A stretch of DNA of 64,000 bases from Microbacteriaceae bacterium PS02344 (GCA_029959905.1 JASCNZ010000003.1:62001-126000), one strand, 5' to 3'; shown: positions 37,883 through 46,626, counted from the first letter of the stretch. Notes: a model not told the origin generated them from the letters alone. Numbers and translations: made by a program.

Positions 37883-39583
37883 TCAGAGGTCGAGCGGCTC
37901 GATCGGCTGGGTGTCTTCCAGCAGGTGTTCGGGCGTCGCGCGCGCCGGGGCCAGGGGAAGCGTGACGGTGAAGGTCGCGCCGCCGCCCTCGGTCTCCGAG
38001 ACCGAGACCGATCCGTTCAGCGCCTTCATGATCGACGCGACGATCGCGAGGCCGAGTCCGGAGCCGCCGGTCTCCCGGGCGCGCGAGGTGTCGGCGCGCC
38101 AGAAGCGCTCGAAGATCTGCTCGCGGATCTGCGGAGGGATGCCCTCGCCGTGGTCGACGATCGAGATGCTCGCCGTGCCGCGCACGCGGTTCGAGTCGAC
38201 GACGATCTCGAGCGGCGAGTCCTCGGGCGAGAACCGCCGCGCATTGCCGAGCAGGTTCGTCACGACCTGACGCACCTTGTTCTCCTCGCCGAGAGCGATC
38301 GGCGGGGTGCGCACCGGCTGATCCGGCTGCTCGGTGAAGTCGATCGCCGGCATCTGCTCGGTCGGCGTCGGGGTGGGCGTCGTCCGCGGACGTCGGCGCA
38401 GTCGCGCCAGCGTGGCGCGCGGAAGGCTGCGCGTGGGCGGAGGGGGCGCCGGCACGGGGGCGATGCGGACGGATGCCGTCGTCGGCTGCTCCGCCGTCCG
38501 GTCGATCACGGTCACGGTGCGCCCAGGAGCCGCAGCGCGCAGGTCGAGAGCGGCGTCACGGGCGACGGGGCGCAGGTCGATCGGCACGATCTGGGGTTCG
38601 CGCTCCTCGTCGAGGCGCGCGAGGGCGAGCAGGTCCTCGACGAGCACGCCCATCCGGATCGCCTCCTTCTCGATGCGCTCCATGGCGCGGGCCGTGTCCT
38701 CCTCGCCCTGGATCGCGCCCATCCGGTACAACTCGGCGTAGCCGCGCACACTGACGAGCGGCGTGCGCAGCTCGTGGCTGGCGTCGCCGATGAATCGGCG
38801 CATGTGCTGAACGGTCCGCTCGCGCTGGGCGAGAGAGCGGTCGACGCGGTCCAGCATGGTGTTGATCGCGCCGTTGAGGCGGCCGACCTCGGTCGTCGGC
38901 TCGAGATCGGTCAGGCGCTGACTGAAGTCGCCGGCCGCGATCGCCATCGCCGTCGCCTCCACCTGGCCCAGCCGTCGGAAGGTCAGCGTCACGAGACCGC
39001 GGGTCGCGAGAGCGGCGATGAAGATCGTGATGAGCGCGATGGTGATGTAGATGCCGAAGTACTGCCCGAGGATGCGGTCGACCTCGACCAGCGGCATCGC
39101 GACGACCTGGATGTACAGCGCCCCGCCGTCGGCCGGCACGATGGCGACCATGGCGCGGTACACGCTGCGGTCGGCCCCGGGGAGGTCCCACGCCTCGCCC
39201 TCGTCGGCCTTGGCCTTCTGCAGCGAGTACTCCGAGGGGAACAGCGGTGCCGCCTCGGCATCCGATTCGCCTGCGGTGGCGACGAGAACGCCCTCGGCGT
39301 CGTAGATGGCGACCGAGAAGTCACGGGGGGTGTCGGTACGCGTGTACGTCGTCCGTCCGTCGACGGTCGACGTGTCGAAGTAGCGGTCGACGAGCGGCGT
39401 GGACACCAGCCCCGGCAACTGCGCGTCGATGTTCTGCACGAGCGCGGTGCGCAGGATGGGGACGGTGCCGACGCCCGCGACCAGCAGGCCGAGCGCGAGG
39501 ACCGCGACGGTCACGCCCGTGACCTTCGCGCGCAGGCTGATCCGGCGCCACCACGAGGTGACCGCGTCGGGCTTGGTCGCCAT
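37883..39583 (-). CDS. HAMP-containing sensor histidine kinase (TrcS/MprB-like)
   Basis: The 566-residue kinase has a membrane helix (about 20-45), an extracytoplasmic domain (about 46-180), a second helix (about 183-205), a HAMP linker, and HisKA with GDASHELRTPLVSVRGYAEL and phospho-His270. The HATPase domain has NLLGNARRFSPEDSP, DHGEGIPPQIREQIFERFWR and GGSGLGLAIV. An insertion of about 60 residues, rich in Pro, Thr and Arg (PVPAPPPPTRSLPRATLARL and onward), interrupts the start of the ATPase domain, which is unusual. It follows its response regulator by 47 bases. Confidence 0.92.
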   Translation of the reverse strand: MATKPDAVTSWWRRISLRAKVTGVTVAVLALGLLVAGVGTVPILRTALVQNIDAQLPGLVSTPLVDRYFDTSTVDGRTTYTRTDTPRDFSVAIYDAEGVLVATAGESDAEAAPLFPSEYSLQKAKADEGEAWDLPGADRSVYRAMVAIVPADGGALYIQVVAMPLVEVDRILGQYFGIYITIALITIFIAALATRGLVTLTFRRLGQVEATAMAIAAGDFSQRLTDLEPTTEVGRLNGAINTMLDRVDRSLAQRERTVQHMRRFIGDASHELRTPLVSVRGYAELYRMGAIQGEEDTARAMERIEKEAIRMGVLVEDLLALARLDEEREPQIVPIDLRPVARDAALDLRAAAPGRTVTVIDRTAEQPTTASVRIAPVPAPPPPTRSLPRATLARLRRRPRTTPTPTPTEQMPAIDFTEQPDQPVRTPPIALGEENKVRQVVTNLLGNARRFSPEDSPLEIVVDSNRVRGTASISIVDHGEGIPPQIREQIFERFWRADTSRARETGGSGLGLAIVASIMKALNGSVSVSETEGGGATFTVTLPLAPARATPEHLLEDTQPIEPLDL

Positions 39584-39630
39584 GCGGTCCTCTCGTTCGT
39601 GGCGTGGATGCGGCGGCGTGTGCGCCGACG

Positions 39631-40323
39631 TCAGACGGACTTGCCGATCTTCAGCATGTAGCCGAAGCCGCGCTTGGTCTGGATGAGCGACTCCTCGGTG
39701 TGGGGGTCGATCTTCCGGCGCAGGTACGAGATGTAGCTCTCGACGATGCCCGCGTCGCCGTTGAAGTCGTACTCCCAGACGTGGTCGAGGATCTGCGCCT
39801 TCGACAGCACGCGGTTGGGGTTGAGCATCAGGTACCGCAGCAGCTTGAACTCGGTCGGGCTGAGTTCGATCGGCACCTTGCCGACATGCACGTCGTGGGT
39901 GTCCTGATCCATCGACAACTCGCCGGCGCGGATGATCGACTCCTCGTCGGCCTGCATCGTGCGGCGCAGGATCGCCTGTGCACGGGCGACGATCTCGTCG
40001 AGGCTGAACGGCTTGGTGACGTAGTCGTCTCCGCCGGCGTTGAGTCCCTCGATCTTGTCGTCGGTGCCGTCCTTCGCGGTGAGGAAGAGGATCGGAGCGG
40101 TGAACCCGGCGCCGCGCAGGCGCTTGGTGACGCTGAAGCCGTTCATGTCGGGCAGCATGACGTCGAGGATGATGAGGTCGGGCTCCTCCTCGAGCACGGC
40201 CGAGATGGTGGCCGCGCCGTTGGCGACGGTCTTCACCTCGAAGCCCGCGAAGCTGAGACCGGTGGAGAGCAGGTCGCGGATGTTCGGCTCGTCGTCGACG
40301 ACCAGAATTCGTGCAGCTGTCAT
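39631..40323 (-). CDS. OmpR-family response regulator (TrcR-like)
   Basis: The 230-residue regulator has a receiver domain (VVDDEPNIRDLLSTGL; phospho-aspartate in LIILDVMLPDMNGFSV; lysine in DDYVTKPFSLDEI) and a winged helix (LSPTEFKLLRYLMLNPNRVLS; VESYISYLRRKIDPH; KRGFGYMLKIGK). It lies upstream of, and probably is cotranscribed with, the kinase gene. The signal is unknown. Confidence 0.93.
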   Translation of the reverse strand: MTAARILVVDDEPNIRDLLSTGLSFAGFEVKTVANGAATISAVLEEEPDLIILDVMLPDMNGFSVTKRLRGAGFTAPILFLTAKDGTDDKIEGLNAGGDDYVTKPFSLDEIVARAQAILRRTMQADEESIIRAGELSMDQDTHDVHVGKVPIELSPTEFKLLRYLMLNPNRVLSKAQILDHVWEYDFNGDAGIVESYISYLRRKIDPHTEESLIQTKRGFGYMLKIGKSV

Positions 40324-40430
40324 GACCCCATTATGGTGACTCCGCCGATGGTCCTGCTGATCATTCGCCGGTGCGCCCGGTCTGCCTGCGCGCGCTCGTC
40401 GCGCGAACGGTGGTTCTGAGCGCGGAGAAG

Positions 40431-40475
40431 AGCCGTACGTGCGACCGCAGCAGAGGAAGCAGCCGTTCGTGCGAC
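40431..40475. repeat. Two near-identical 15-bp direct repeats, 30 bases apart
   Basis: AGCCGTACGTGCGAC (40431-40445) and AGCCGTTCGTGCGAC (40461-40475) differ at one base. They lie in the 164-base gap 40324-40487 after the XPB stop, which otherwise shows no gene. Confidence 0.6.
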
Positions 40476-40487
40476 GGGAGGTCGCGA

Positions 40488-42131
40488 TCAGGCGGCGGCG
40501 AGAGCGTCGGCGTCGAGGATCGTGTAGCTGTAGCCCTGCTCGGCGAGGAAGCGCTGACGGTTCTGCGCGTAGTCCTGGTCGACCGTGTCGCGGGCGATCA
40601 GCGTGTAGAAGCTCGCCGTGTGACCCGACTGCTTCGGGCGCAGCAGGCGTCCGAGGCGCTGCGCCTCCTCCTGCCGCGACCCGAACGAGCCGGACACCTG
40701 GATCGCGACGGATGCCTCGGGCAGGTCGATCGAGAAGTTCGCGACCTTTGAGACGACGAGCAGCTGGATCTCGCCCTCGCGGAACTGGCGGTAGAGCTCC
40801 TCGCGCTCATCGACGGGGGTCGCCCCGGTGATCTGCGGCGCGTTCAAGGCCTGCGACAGCGTCTCGAGCTGATCGAGGTACTGCCCGATCACGAGGATCT
40901 GCTCACCCGGGTGCTTCGCGATGAGCTCGCGCACGGCATCGATCTTCGCCGGGGCCGACGCCGCGAGCCGGTAGCGCTCGTCGTCTGTCGCGGCGGCGTA
41001 CTCGAGCCGGTCGTCGGGCGGCAGGTCGACGCGCACCTCGTAGCAGGCCGCGGGGGAGATGAAGCCCTGGGCCTCGATCTGCTTCCACGGGGCGTCGAAC
41101 CGCTTCGGGCCGATGAGGCTGAAGACGTCGCCCTCGCGTCCGTCCTCGCGCACGAGCGTCGCGGTGAGACCGATGCGCCGGCGGGCCTGCAGGTCGGCGG
41201 TCAGCTTGAACACGGGCGCGGGCAGCAGGTGCACCTCGTCGTAGACGATGAGGCCCCAGTCGAGAGCGTCGAGCAGCGCGAGGTGCGCGTACTCGCCCTT
41301 CCGCTTCGCCGTCAGGATCTGGTACGTCGCGATGGTGACCGGCTTGACCTCTTTCGACTGCCCGGAGTACTCGCCGATCTCCTCGGGGGTGAGGCTCGTG
41401 CGCTTGAGCAGTTCGTCGCGCCACTGCCGCGCCGACACCGTGTTGGTCACGAGGATGAGGGTGGTCGTCTTGGTGGCCGCCATGGCCCCGGCGCCGACGA
41501 TCGTCTTGCCCGCGCCGCAGGGCAGCACCACGACGCCCGAGCCGTCCTTCGAGAAGGCGTCCACGGCATCCTGCTGGTACGGGCGGATCTTCCACGTGCT
41601 CTCGGCGAGCTCGATCTCGTGCGGGGTGCCGGGGGTGTAGCCGGCGAGGTCCTCGGCGGGCCAGCCGATCTTGAGCAGTTCCTGCTTGATCTGCCCGCGG
41701 GCCCAGGCGTCGATGACGTAGGTCTCGGGGGAGGGGCGGCCGACGAGCAGCGGCTGGATGCGCTTGTTCGCCGCGACCTGGGTCAGCACGGCCGCATCGG
41801 TGGAGCGCAGGATCAGCAGACCCTCGTCGTCGCGCTCGATGACCAGGCGGCCGTACCGGTTCACCGTTTCGCGCAGATCGACCGCGACAGACGGCGGCAC
41901 CGGGAATCGCGACCAGCGGTCGAGGGTCTCGAGCATGTCGTCGGCGGTGTGACCGGCGGCGCGCGCGTTCCACAGCCCGAGCCGGGTGATCCGGTACGTG
42001 TGGATGTGTTCCGGCGCGCGCTCGAGTTCGGCGAACACGGCGAGTTCGTGGCGAGCGCTCTCGGCGTCGGCGTGGGCGACTTCGAGCAGCACGGTGCGAT
42101 CGCTCTGGACGATCAGGGGGCCATCAGACAT
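40488..42131 (-). CDS. DNA repair helicase XPB
   Basis: The 547-residue protein is the bacterial form of the XPB/Ssl2 3'-5' DNA helicase. After an N-terminal DNA-damage-recognition region (about 1-165) come IRPYQQDAV (motif Q-like), Walker A LPCGAGKTIVGAG near residue 205, DEVHLLPAPVF (DEVH box), GLTATLVRED, and in the second lobe ILVIGQYLDQLETL, FSIDLPEASVAIQVSGSFGS and RQEEAQRLGRLLRPK (motif VI). Actinobacterial XPB unwinds and anneals DNA in vitro, and its role in repair is still open. The next gene upstream is its usual partner. Confidence 0.94.
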   Translation of the reverse strand: MSDGPLIVQSDRTVLLEVAHADAESARHELAVFAELERAPEHIHTYRITRLGLWNARAAGHTADDMLETLDRWSRFPVPPSVAVDLRETVNRYGRLVIERDDEGLLILRSTDAAVLTQVAANKRIQPLLVGRPSPETYVIDAWARGQIKQELLKIGWPAEDLAGYTPGTPHEIELAESTWKIRPYQQDAVDAFSKDGSGVVVLPCGAGKTIVGAGAMAATKTTTLILVTNTVSARQWRDELLKRTSLTPEEIGEYSGQSKEVKPVTIATYQILTAKRKGEYAHLALLDALDWGLIVYDEVHLLPAPVFKLTADLQARRRIGLTATLVREDGREGDVFSLIGPKRFDAPWKQIEAQGFISPAACYEVRVDLPPDDRLEYAAATDDERYRLAASAPAKIDAVRELIAKHPGEQILVIGQYLDQLETLSQALNAPQITGATPVDEREELYRQFREGEIQLLVVSKVANFSIDLPEASVAIQVSGSFGSRQEEAQRLGRLLRPKQSGHTASFYTLIARDTVDQDYAQNRQRFLAEQGYSYTILDADALAAA

Positions 42132-42167
42132 AGCTGACCATCCTACCCGCGCGGGGTGTGCCCGGCC

Positions 42168-43877
42168 TCAGGATTCGACGACCGACGCGGATCGGATGCT
42201 CGACACCGGCAGCGTGCGCTCGACGTCGGCCGCCCGGTCGCGGCCGCGCAGCCGCCCGCCGCCCAGGCCGGTGGCCTCGAGCTCCAGGTCGCGGGTCGAC
42301 CCGTCGGGCATCGCCACCGTCACTCGCAGCAGTGCGCGGGCGCGCACGGCCGCCTCGAGTTCGCGCCCGAGCCAGGCGGCGTCGGCATCCGGCCCGCGGT
42401 GCTCCCGCAGCCGGGCGATGAGCGGGCGGTAATCGACCTCGGCGGCTGTCGCGGGGGCATCCCTGCCGCGCTGCCGGTCGGCGACGATCGGCGCGCCGTC
42501 GGCCCCGATGAGGGTGGCGGGGTATCGCGCGTCGACGAGCGCTCCGTGCACCGTGTCTCGACCGACGTTGGTGGTCAGGGAGCCGACGTGACGCACGAGT
42601 CCCAGGGGTTTGAGCGCTTGATCGATGGCGATGGCGCCCAGCAGGTGATCGTCGGCGCTCTCGATGCGCGTGCGCCCGGTCTCGTCGTCGGTCGACACGC
42701 GCACGAGACCGTGCCGGGCCGCGGCGCGTGCGACGAGATACGACAGCGGCTGCGGGATGCCGGTGAGGGAGAGAGCGCCGAGGAAGTCGTGGATCGACTC
42801 CTCGGTCTCGCCGAGGATGAGCGCGCGCGTGACGGACTCGTCGGTGAAGCGGTACGACGAGGCCTGTGCCGCCGATTCGCGCAGGGCCATCGTGCGCAGT
42901 CTTACGTCGAGCTGCGGCGCGAGGGGGCCGGGGGCGATCGCGGTGAGGTCGTTCTGCAGGAAGATGCGGTCGACCTCGGCGGGGAGCAGAGCGACGAGCG
43001 CGGCGGGGTCGGCGTCGCGGCCCGCGCGGAGGGGCGCCGCCCACGGAGGCTCGGAGCCGTCGTCGGCGACCAAGCCGAGCAGACGGGCGACCTCGAGCAC
43101 CGCCGCGCTGCGCTCCGCCCAGTTCGGGTCCCACGGATGCGCGCCGATCCACGTCGACGGGGGCGTCCATCCGCCTTCGGGGGTGCGCAGGCCGCGGGGC
43201 AGCCGTGAGCGGAAGGACGTGGCGACACGCATCCAGCGCTCGGCCACCGAGGAGCGCAGCCAGGAGTCGCCGGTCGTCGTGACCCGCAGACGTCGCTCGC
43301 CCGCGACCGCGAGCTCGGCCTGCACGGCGAGGTCGAGGAGCGCATCGATCCCCTCGATGGGCACTCCGGCCTCGTCCAGCTGCCGCTTCTCGGCGGCCGT
43401 GAGCGCGCCGCCGGCGAGGAGCCCGAGGGGAGCGTCGCGGGTGAGGAGCAGCAGGTCGGCCAGGCGGGCGACCGTCGTAAACGCGCGCTCGGCGGCGTGC
43501 GCGGCGACCGGATCCGACGAGGTCTCGGGCGGCTTATCGCCACGGGGATCGGCGGGGGCCGGGCGTCCGGTGAGCACCGCGCTCACGGGAGGCCACGGCG
43601 AGCCGTCCGGTTGCAGGAGCGCCAGGGCGGTGAGTGTCGCGCGGTGCTCTCCGGCGTCGCCCCCGTCGTCGGCGCGCAGCAGGGCGATGGCCTCGGCGGC
43701 GGTGAGCGCGGGCAGTGCGCGCTGGATCGAGGCGGACTCGAGCAGGGCCTCGGCGGCGTCGAAGAAGTCCTGCCAGCCGGGATCCGCGCGCACACCGCGG
43801 GCGCGCAGCAGCCGGTCCAGCTGTTCATCGCTCGCGGCCGCAAGGTCGTCGGCCAGCGGGCGCGCGTGCGTGCTCAT
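42168..43877 (-). CDS. Helicase-associated domain protein, partner of XPB
   Basis: The 569-residue protein matches the actinobacterial Rv0862c-like family encoded beside XPB. It is a long helical, winged-helix-rich protein. Features seen are LLRARGVRADPGWQDFFDAA near the start, LLPAEVDRIFLQNDLTAIAPGPLAPQLDVRL in the middle and KPLGLVRHVGSLTTNVGRDTVHGALVDARYP near the end (read in parts). This fits the helicase_C_3/XPB-associated domain. It may load or restrain XPB. It lies 36 bases upstream of XPB. Confidence 0.82.
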   Translation of the reverse strand: MSTHARPLADDLAAASDEQLDRLLRARGVRADPGWQDFFDAAEALLESASIQRALPALTAAEAIALLRADDGGDAGEHRATLTALALLQPDGSPWPPVSAVLTGRPAPADPRGDKPPETSSDPVAAHAAERAFTTVARLADLLLLTRDAPLGLLAGGALTAAEKRQLDEAGVPIEGIDALLDLAVQAELAVAGERRLRVTTTGDSWLRSSVAERWMRVATSFRSRLPRGLRTPEGGWTPPSTWIGAHPWDPNWAERSAAVLEVARLLGLVADDGSEPPWAAPLRAGRDADPAALVALLPAEVDRIFLQNDLTAIAPGPLAPQLDVRLRTMALRESAAQASSYRFTDESVTRALILGETEESIHDFLGALSLTGIPQPLSYLVARAAARHGLVRVSTDDETGRTRIESADDHLLGAIAIDQALKPLGLVRHVGSLTTNVGRDTVHGALVDARYPATLIGADGAPIVADRQRGRDAPATAAEVDYRPLIARLREHRGPDADAAWLGRELEAAVRARALLRVTVAMPDGSTRDLELEATGLGGGRLRGRDRAADVERTLPVSSIRSASVVES

Positions 43878-43887
43878 GTCGACGCCC

Positions 43888-44160
43888 TCAGGATCGCGAT
43901 GCGCGACCCTTGCGAACGAAGCTCATCACGAGCAACGCGATGATCATGACGAACGCCAACGGCAGGCCCCAGTAGGGGATGGCGGCGACGACGGGCCAGA
44001 GGCCCTCACCGAAGTCCTTCTGATCCATGCCGACGGCCGTGCCGATGATGATGACGAAGAAGCAGATCACGGATGCCGCGGCGATGCCGAGCGCCGTGAA
44101 GGCCAGGAAGCGATCCAGTCGTCGGATCGGAACATCCGGCTGGGAGTTCTGCGTGCTCAT
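43888..44160 (-). CDS. Small two-helix membrane protein
   Basis: The 90-residue protein has two hydrophobic helices (about residues 18-42 and 58-80) joined by a short polar loop and ends RKGRASRS. No family was recognised. A GTG three codons earlier is possible. It is 10 bases from the helicase-associated gene and probably leads that operon. Confidence 0.7.
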   Translation of the reverse strand: MSTQNSQPDVPIRRLDRFLAFTALGIAAASVICFFVIIIGTAVGMDQKDFGEGLWPVVAAIPYWGLPLAFVMIIALLVMSFVRKGRASRS

Positions 44161-44167
44161 CCCTCTC

Positions 44168-44173
44168 ACCCTA
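44168..44173 (-). promoter_or_regulatory. Leaderless-type -10 element (TAGGGT)
   Basis: TAGGGT on the minus strand lies seven bases before the ATG at 44160. Confidence 0.45.
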
Positions 44174-44216
44174 CCCGCGCAGGCGGGTGCCGAGCTCCGT
44201 CATCGTCGCCGACCGC

Positions 44217-44222
44217 TAGGCT
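44217..44222 (+). promoter_or_regulatory. Predicted -10 element of the cold-shock gene (TAGGCT)
   Basis: TAGGCT would start transcription near 44229, giving an mRNA leader of about 51 bases. Confidence 0.55.
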
Positions 44223-44228
44223 GGAACG

Positions 44229-44248
44229 GGTCGCGCACACGCGCGACC
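44229..44248 (+). promoter_or_regulatory. Perfect hairpin at the 5' end of the cold-shock mRNA
   Basis: GGTCGCGC (44229-44236) pairs with GCGCGACC (44241-44248) around ACAC. It begins at the predicted transcription start, so it could stabilise the mRNA or act in temperature control. Confidence 0.5.
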
Positions 44249-44279
44249 TCTGCTCCGCACGACTCAGCGAGGTTCTCCC

Positions 44280-44660
44280 ATGCCCACCGGCAAGGTCAGG
44301 TTCTACGACGAAGACAAGGGCTTCGGCTTCATCGCCACCGATGACGGCCAGGACGTCTTCCTGCACGCGTCCGCCCTGCCCGCCGGCGCGTCCGTCAAGG
44401 CCGGGGCTCGCGTCGAGTTCGGCGTGGCCGACGGCAAGCGCGGACTGCAGGCGCTCTCGGTGCGCGTGCTCGAGGCGCCCGTCAGCCTGGCGAAGGCGAA
44501 GCGCAAGCCCGCCGACGACATGGCGATCATCGTCGAGGATCTCGTGAAGCTCCTCGACGGCATCGGCGGCGACCTTCGTCGCGGCCGCTATCCCTCGTCG
44601 AGCCACGGCCGCAAGATCGCCGCCGTTCTGCGCAAGGTCGCCGATGACCTCGAAGCCTGA
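44280..44660 (+). CDS. Cold-shock domain protein with a helical C-terminal extension
   Basis: The 126-residue protein has an N-terminal cold-shock domain (residues 1-65) with RNP1-like KGFGFIATD and RNP2-like DVFLHASAL motifs. The additional 60 residues at the C-terminus (DDMAIIVEDLVKLLDGIGGDL onward) are helical and not found in CspA. Such extended cold-shock proteins are common in actinobacteria. The leader carries a perfect hairpin. The 3' end overlaps the DUF3027 gene by 17 bases. Confidence 0.93.
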   Translation: MPTGKVRFYDEDKGFGFIATDDGQDVFLHASALPAGASVKAGARVEFGVADGKRGLQALSVRVLEAPVSLAKAKRKPADDMAIIVEDLVKLLDGIGGDLRRGRYPSSSHGRKIAAVLRKVADDLEA

Positions 44661-45396
44661 GCCCGACGAGCGCCTCGTCGGCGCTCACGATCTCGCACTG
44701 CACGCGCTGCGCGAGATCACTCCCGCCTCGTCGATCGGCCCGGCCGCCGGGTATCTCGTCGAAGACGACGGCACGGTGTCGTTGCGGTTCGAGAACCGTC
44801 TGGCGGGCTACCCCGGCTGGTTCTGGATCGTGACCGTGGCTCGCGTCGACGGCGACGAGCCCACCGTGCTCGAGGCGGAGCTGCTGCCCGGCGACGGCGC
44901 CCTGCTCGCCCCGGAGTGGGTGCCGTGGGCGGAGCGCCTGGCGGAGTACCGCGCGCATCAGGCGGAACTCGCCGAGCAGAGCGCGGCGGCGTCGGCTGCC
45001 GGTGACGCCGGATCGGATGCCGGCGACGGCGCCGAAGAGGACGACGAGGATGCGGACGACGACCTCGACGACGAGACCGACGATGTCGAGGACGACCTCG
45101 ACGACGAGGACGACGAGGACGACGAGATGGACGGCGTCGTCTCTCCCCGCCTGCACGCCGGCGATCTCGACGGGGTCGACATCGACGAGCTCGACGACTC
45201 GGTCGAGTCGGACGAAGACGAATCGGACGCGGACGACGCCGACGAGGACGACGCGGATGCCGACGAGTCGGACGAGGACGAGTCCGACATCAACGATGCG
45301 GACGATGACGACGAGGACGAGTCCGACATCGACGATGCAGACGATGACGACGCGGACGAGTCCGCAGCGGAGGGCGACCACTCCGAGGAGGAGTGA
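44644..45396 (+). CDS. DUF3027 protein with a very acidic repeat tail
   Basis: The 250-residue protein has an N-terminal folded domain (about residues 1-115: AHDLALHALREITPASSIG; NRLAGYPGWFWIVTVARVDG; LAPEWVPWAERL) matching DUF3027. After it come about 130 residues that are mostly Asp and Glu, with two 13-residue repeats (DEDESDINDADDD). Such tails resemble nucleic-acid mimics or protein-binding chaperone tails. Function is unknown. The start overlaps the cold-shock gene by 17 bases, a conserved actinobacterial pairing. Confidence 0.85.
   Translation: MTSKPEPDERLVGAHDLALHALREITPASSIGPAAGYLVEDDGTVSLRFENRLAGYPGWFWIVTVARVDGDEPTVLEAELLPGDGALLAPEWVPWAERLAEYRAHQAELAEQSAAASAAGDAGSDAGDGAEEDDEDADDDLDDETDDVEDDLDDEDDEDDEMDGVVSPRLHAGDLDGVDIDELDDSVESDEDESDADDADEDDADADESDEDESDINDADDDDEDESDIDDADDDDADESAAEGDHSEEE
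45271..45348. repeat. Two tandem 39-bp repeats in the DUF3027 tail
   Basis: 45271-45309 and 45310-45348 differ at two bases and encode 13-residue acidic units. Confidence 0.75.
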
Positions 45397-45444
45397 GTCC
45401 TGCGGCTCCCGGGGAGGCGCGGGCCGAGGACCCGCGCCCCGCGG

Positions 45445-46557
45445 TCAGGACCCGAGGTTCTCGAGCACGTAGTCGAGCGAACGGATGAGCTGACGCACGT
45501 CGTCGGGCTCGATCGACACGAACGTCGCCACCCGCAGCTGGTTGCGCCCGAGCTTGCGGTAGGGTTCGGTGTCGACGATCCCGTTGGCGCGCAGCGTCTT
45601 CGCGACCGCGGCGGCGTCGATGCGCTCGTCGAAGTCGATCGTGACGACCACGGGGGAGCGGTGCGCAGCCTCGGCGACGAAGGGCGTCGCGATGTCGGAT
45701 GCCGTGGCCCAGTCGTAGAGCAGACCCGACGACTCCGCCGTGCGCTCCGCGGCCCAGGCGAGGCCGCCGTTGTCGCGGATCCACGACAGCTGGCTGTCGA
45801 GCAGGTGGAGGGTGGCCAGCGCGGGGGTGTTGAGCGTCTGGTTCAGGCGGGAGTTGTCGAGCGCGTTCTTGAGGCTCAGGAACTCGGGGATGTAGCGGTC
45901 GGATGCCGCGATGCGCTCGATGCGCTCGATGGCCGCGGGCGAGACCGCCGCGAACCACAGTCCACCGTCGGATCCGAGGTTCTTCTGCGGCGCGAAGTAG
46001 TAGACGTCGGCCTCGGCGGAGTCGAACTCGATCCCGCCCGCGGCGCTCGTCGCGTCGATCACGGTGAGCGCGCCGTCGGCGTCGAGGCGGCGCCCCCGCG
46101 CCCCGCCCCCCGGGGGCGGGGGGTTGTGGGGGCCCGCGGGGGAGGCGCGCCCCCCGCCGCCCCCCGCGGCCACGGCCGTGCCCGGCTCGGCCTTGCGCAC
46201 GTCGGGCGCCTCAAGCCAGGGAGCGCCGGCAGCGGCGGCGAACTTGCCGCCGAACTCGCCGAAGACGAGGTTCTGGCTGCGTCGCTCGATCAGGCCGAAC
46301 GCCGCCGCGTCCCAGAAAGCGGTCGAGCCGCCGTTGCCGACGACGATCTCGTACCCCTCGGGGAGGCGGAAGAGCGCGGCGAGCTGCTCGCGCACGCTGC
46401 CGACGAGGTTCTTCACCGGCGCCTGGCGGTGCGAGGTGCCGAGGATCGACGCCCCCGCGGTGACGAGCGCCTCGAGCTGCGCCGCGCGCACCTTCGAGGG
46501 ACCGCAGCCGAAACGGCCGTCGACGGGCAGGAGGTCACGGGGAATCTCGATCGCCAT
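45445..46557 (-). CDS. serC: Phosphoserine aminotransferase, with a corrupted internal stretch
   Basis: SerC makes 3-phosphoserine in serine synthesis. The 370-residue frame has the proper start (RDLLPVDGRFGCGPSKVR), the substrate-region block GTSHRQAPVKNLV and the PLP lysine in YYFAPQKNLGSDGG near residue 200. Between about residues 131 and 156 the sequence turns into Gly/Pro/Arg (AAGGGGGRASPAGPHNPPPP), where other SerC proteins have WAHNETSTG. Only the central HN codons remain. Length and frame are unchanged across the patch, so base errors rather than an insertion are likely. As given the protein would be inactive. Confidence 0.92.
   Translation of the reverse strand: MAIEIPRDLLPVDGRFGCGPSKVRAAQLEALVTAGASILGTSHRQAPVKNLVGSVREQLAALFRLPEGYEIVVGNGGSTAFWDAAAFGLIERRSQNLVFGEFGGKFAAAAGAPWLEAPDVRKAEPGTAVAAGGGGGRASPAGPHNPPPPGGGARGRRLDADGALTVIDATSAAGGIEFDSAEADVYYFAPQKNLGSDGGLWFAAVSPAAIERIERIAASDRYIPEFLSLKNALDNSRLNQTLNTPALATLHLLDSQLSWIRDNGGLAWAAERTAESSGLLYDWATASDIATPFVAEAAHRSPVVVTIDFDERIDAAAVAKTLRANGIVDTEPYRKLGRNQLRVATFVSIEPDDVRQLIRSLDYVLENLGS
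46091..46165. other. G/C-only patch inside serC replacing the substrate-binding motif
   Basis: About 75 bases contain almost only G and C in homopolymer runs, breaking the codon pattern of the flanking sequence. Aligned to the expected codons, A and T seem replaced by C or G while the frame is kept. This looks like a base-calling artefact. Confidence 0.7.
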
Positions 46558-46626
46558 GCGTCGATTCTAGGGGGAGCGCCGACGCCCGCCCACCGGGGAG
46601 CGAGGCCCGATGTCGGCGTGGGAATG

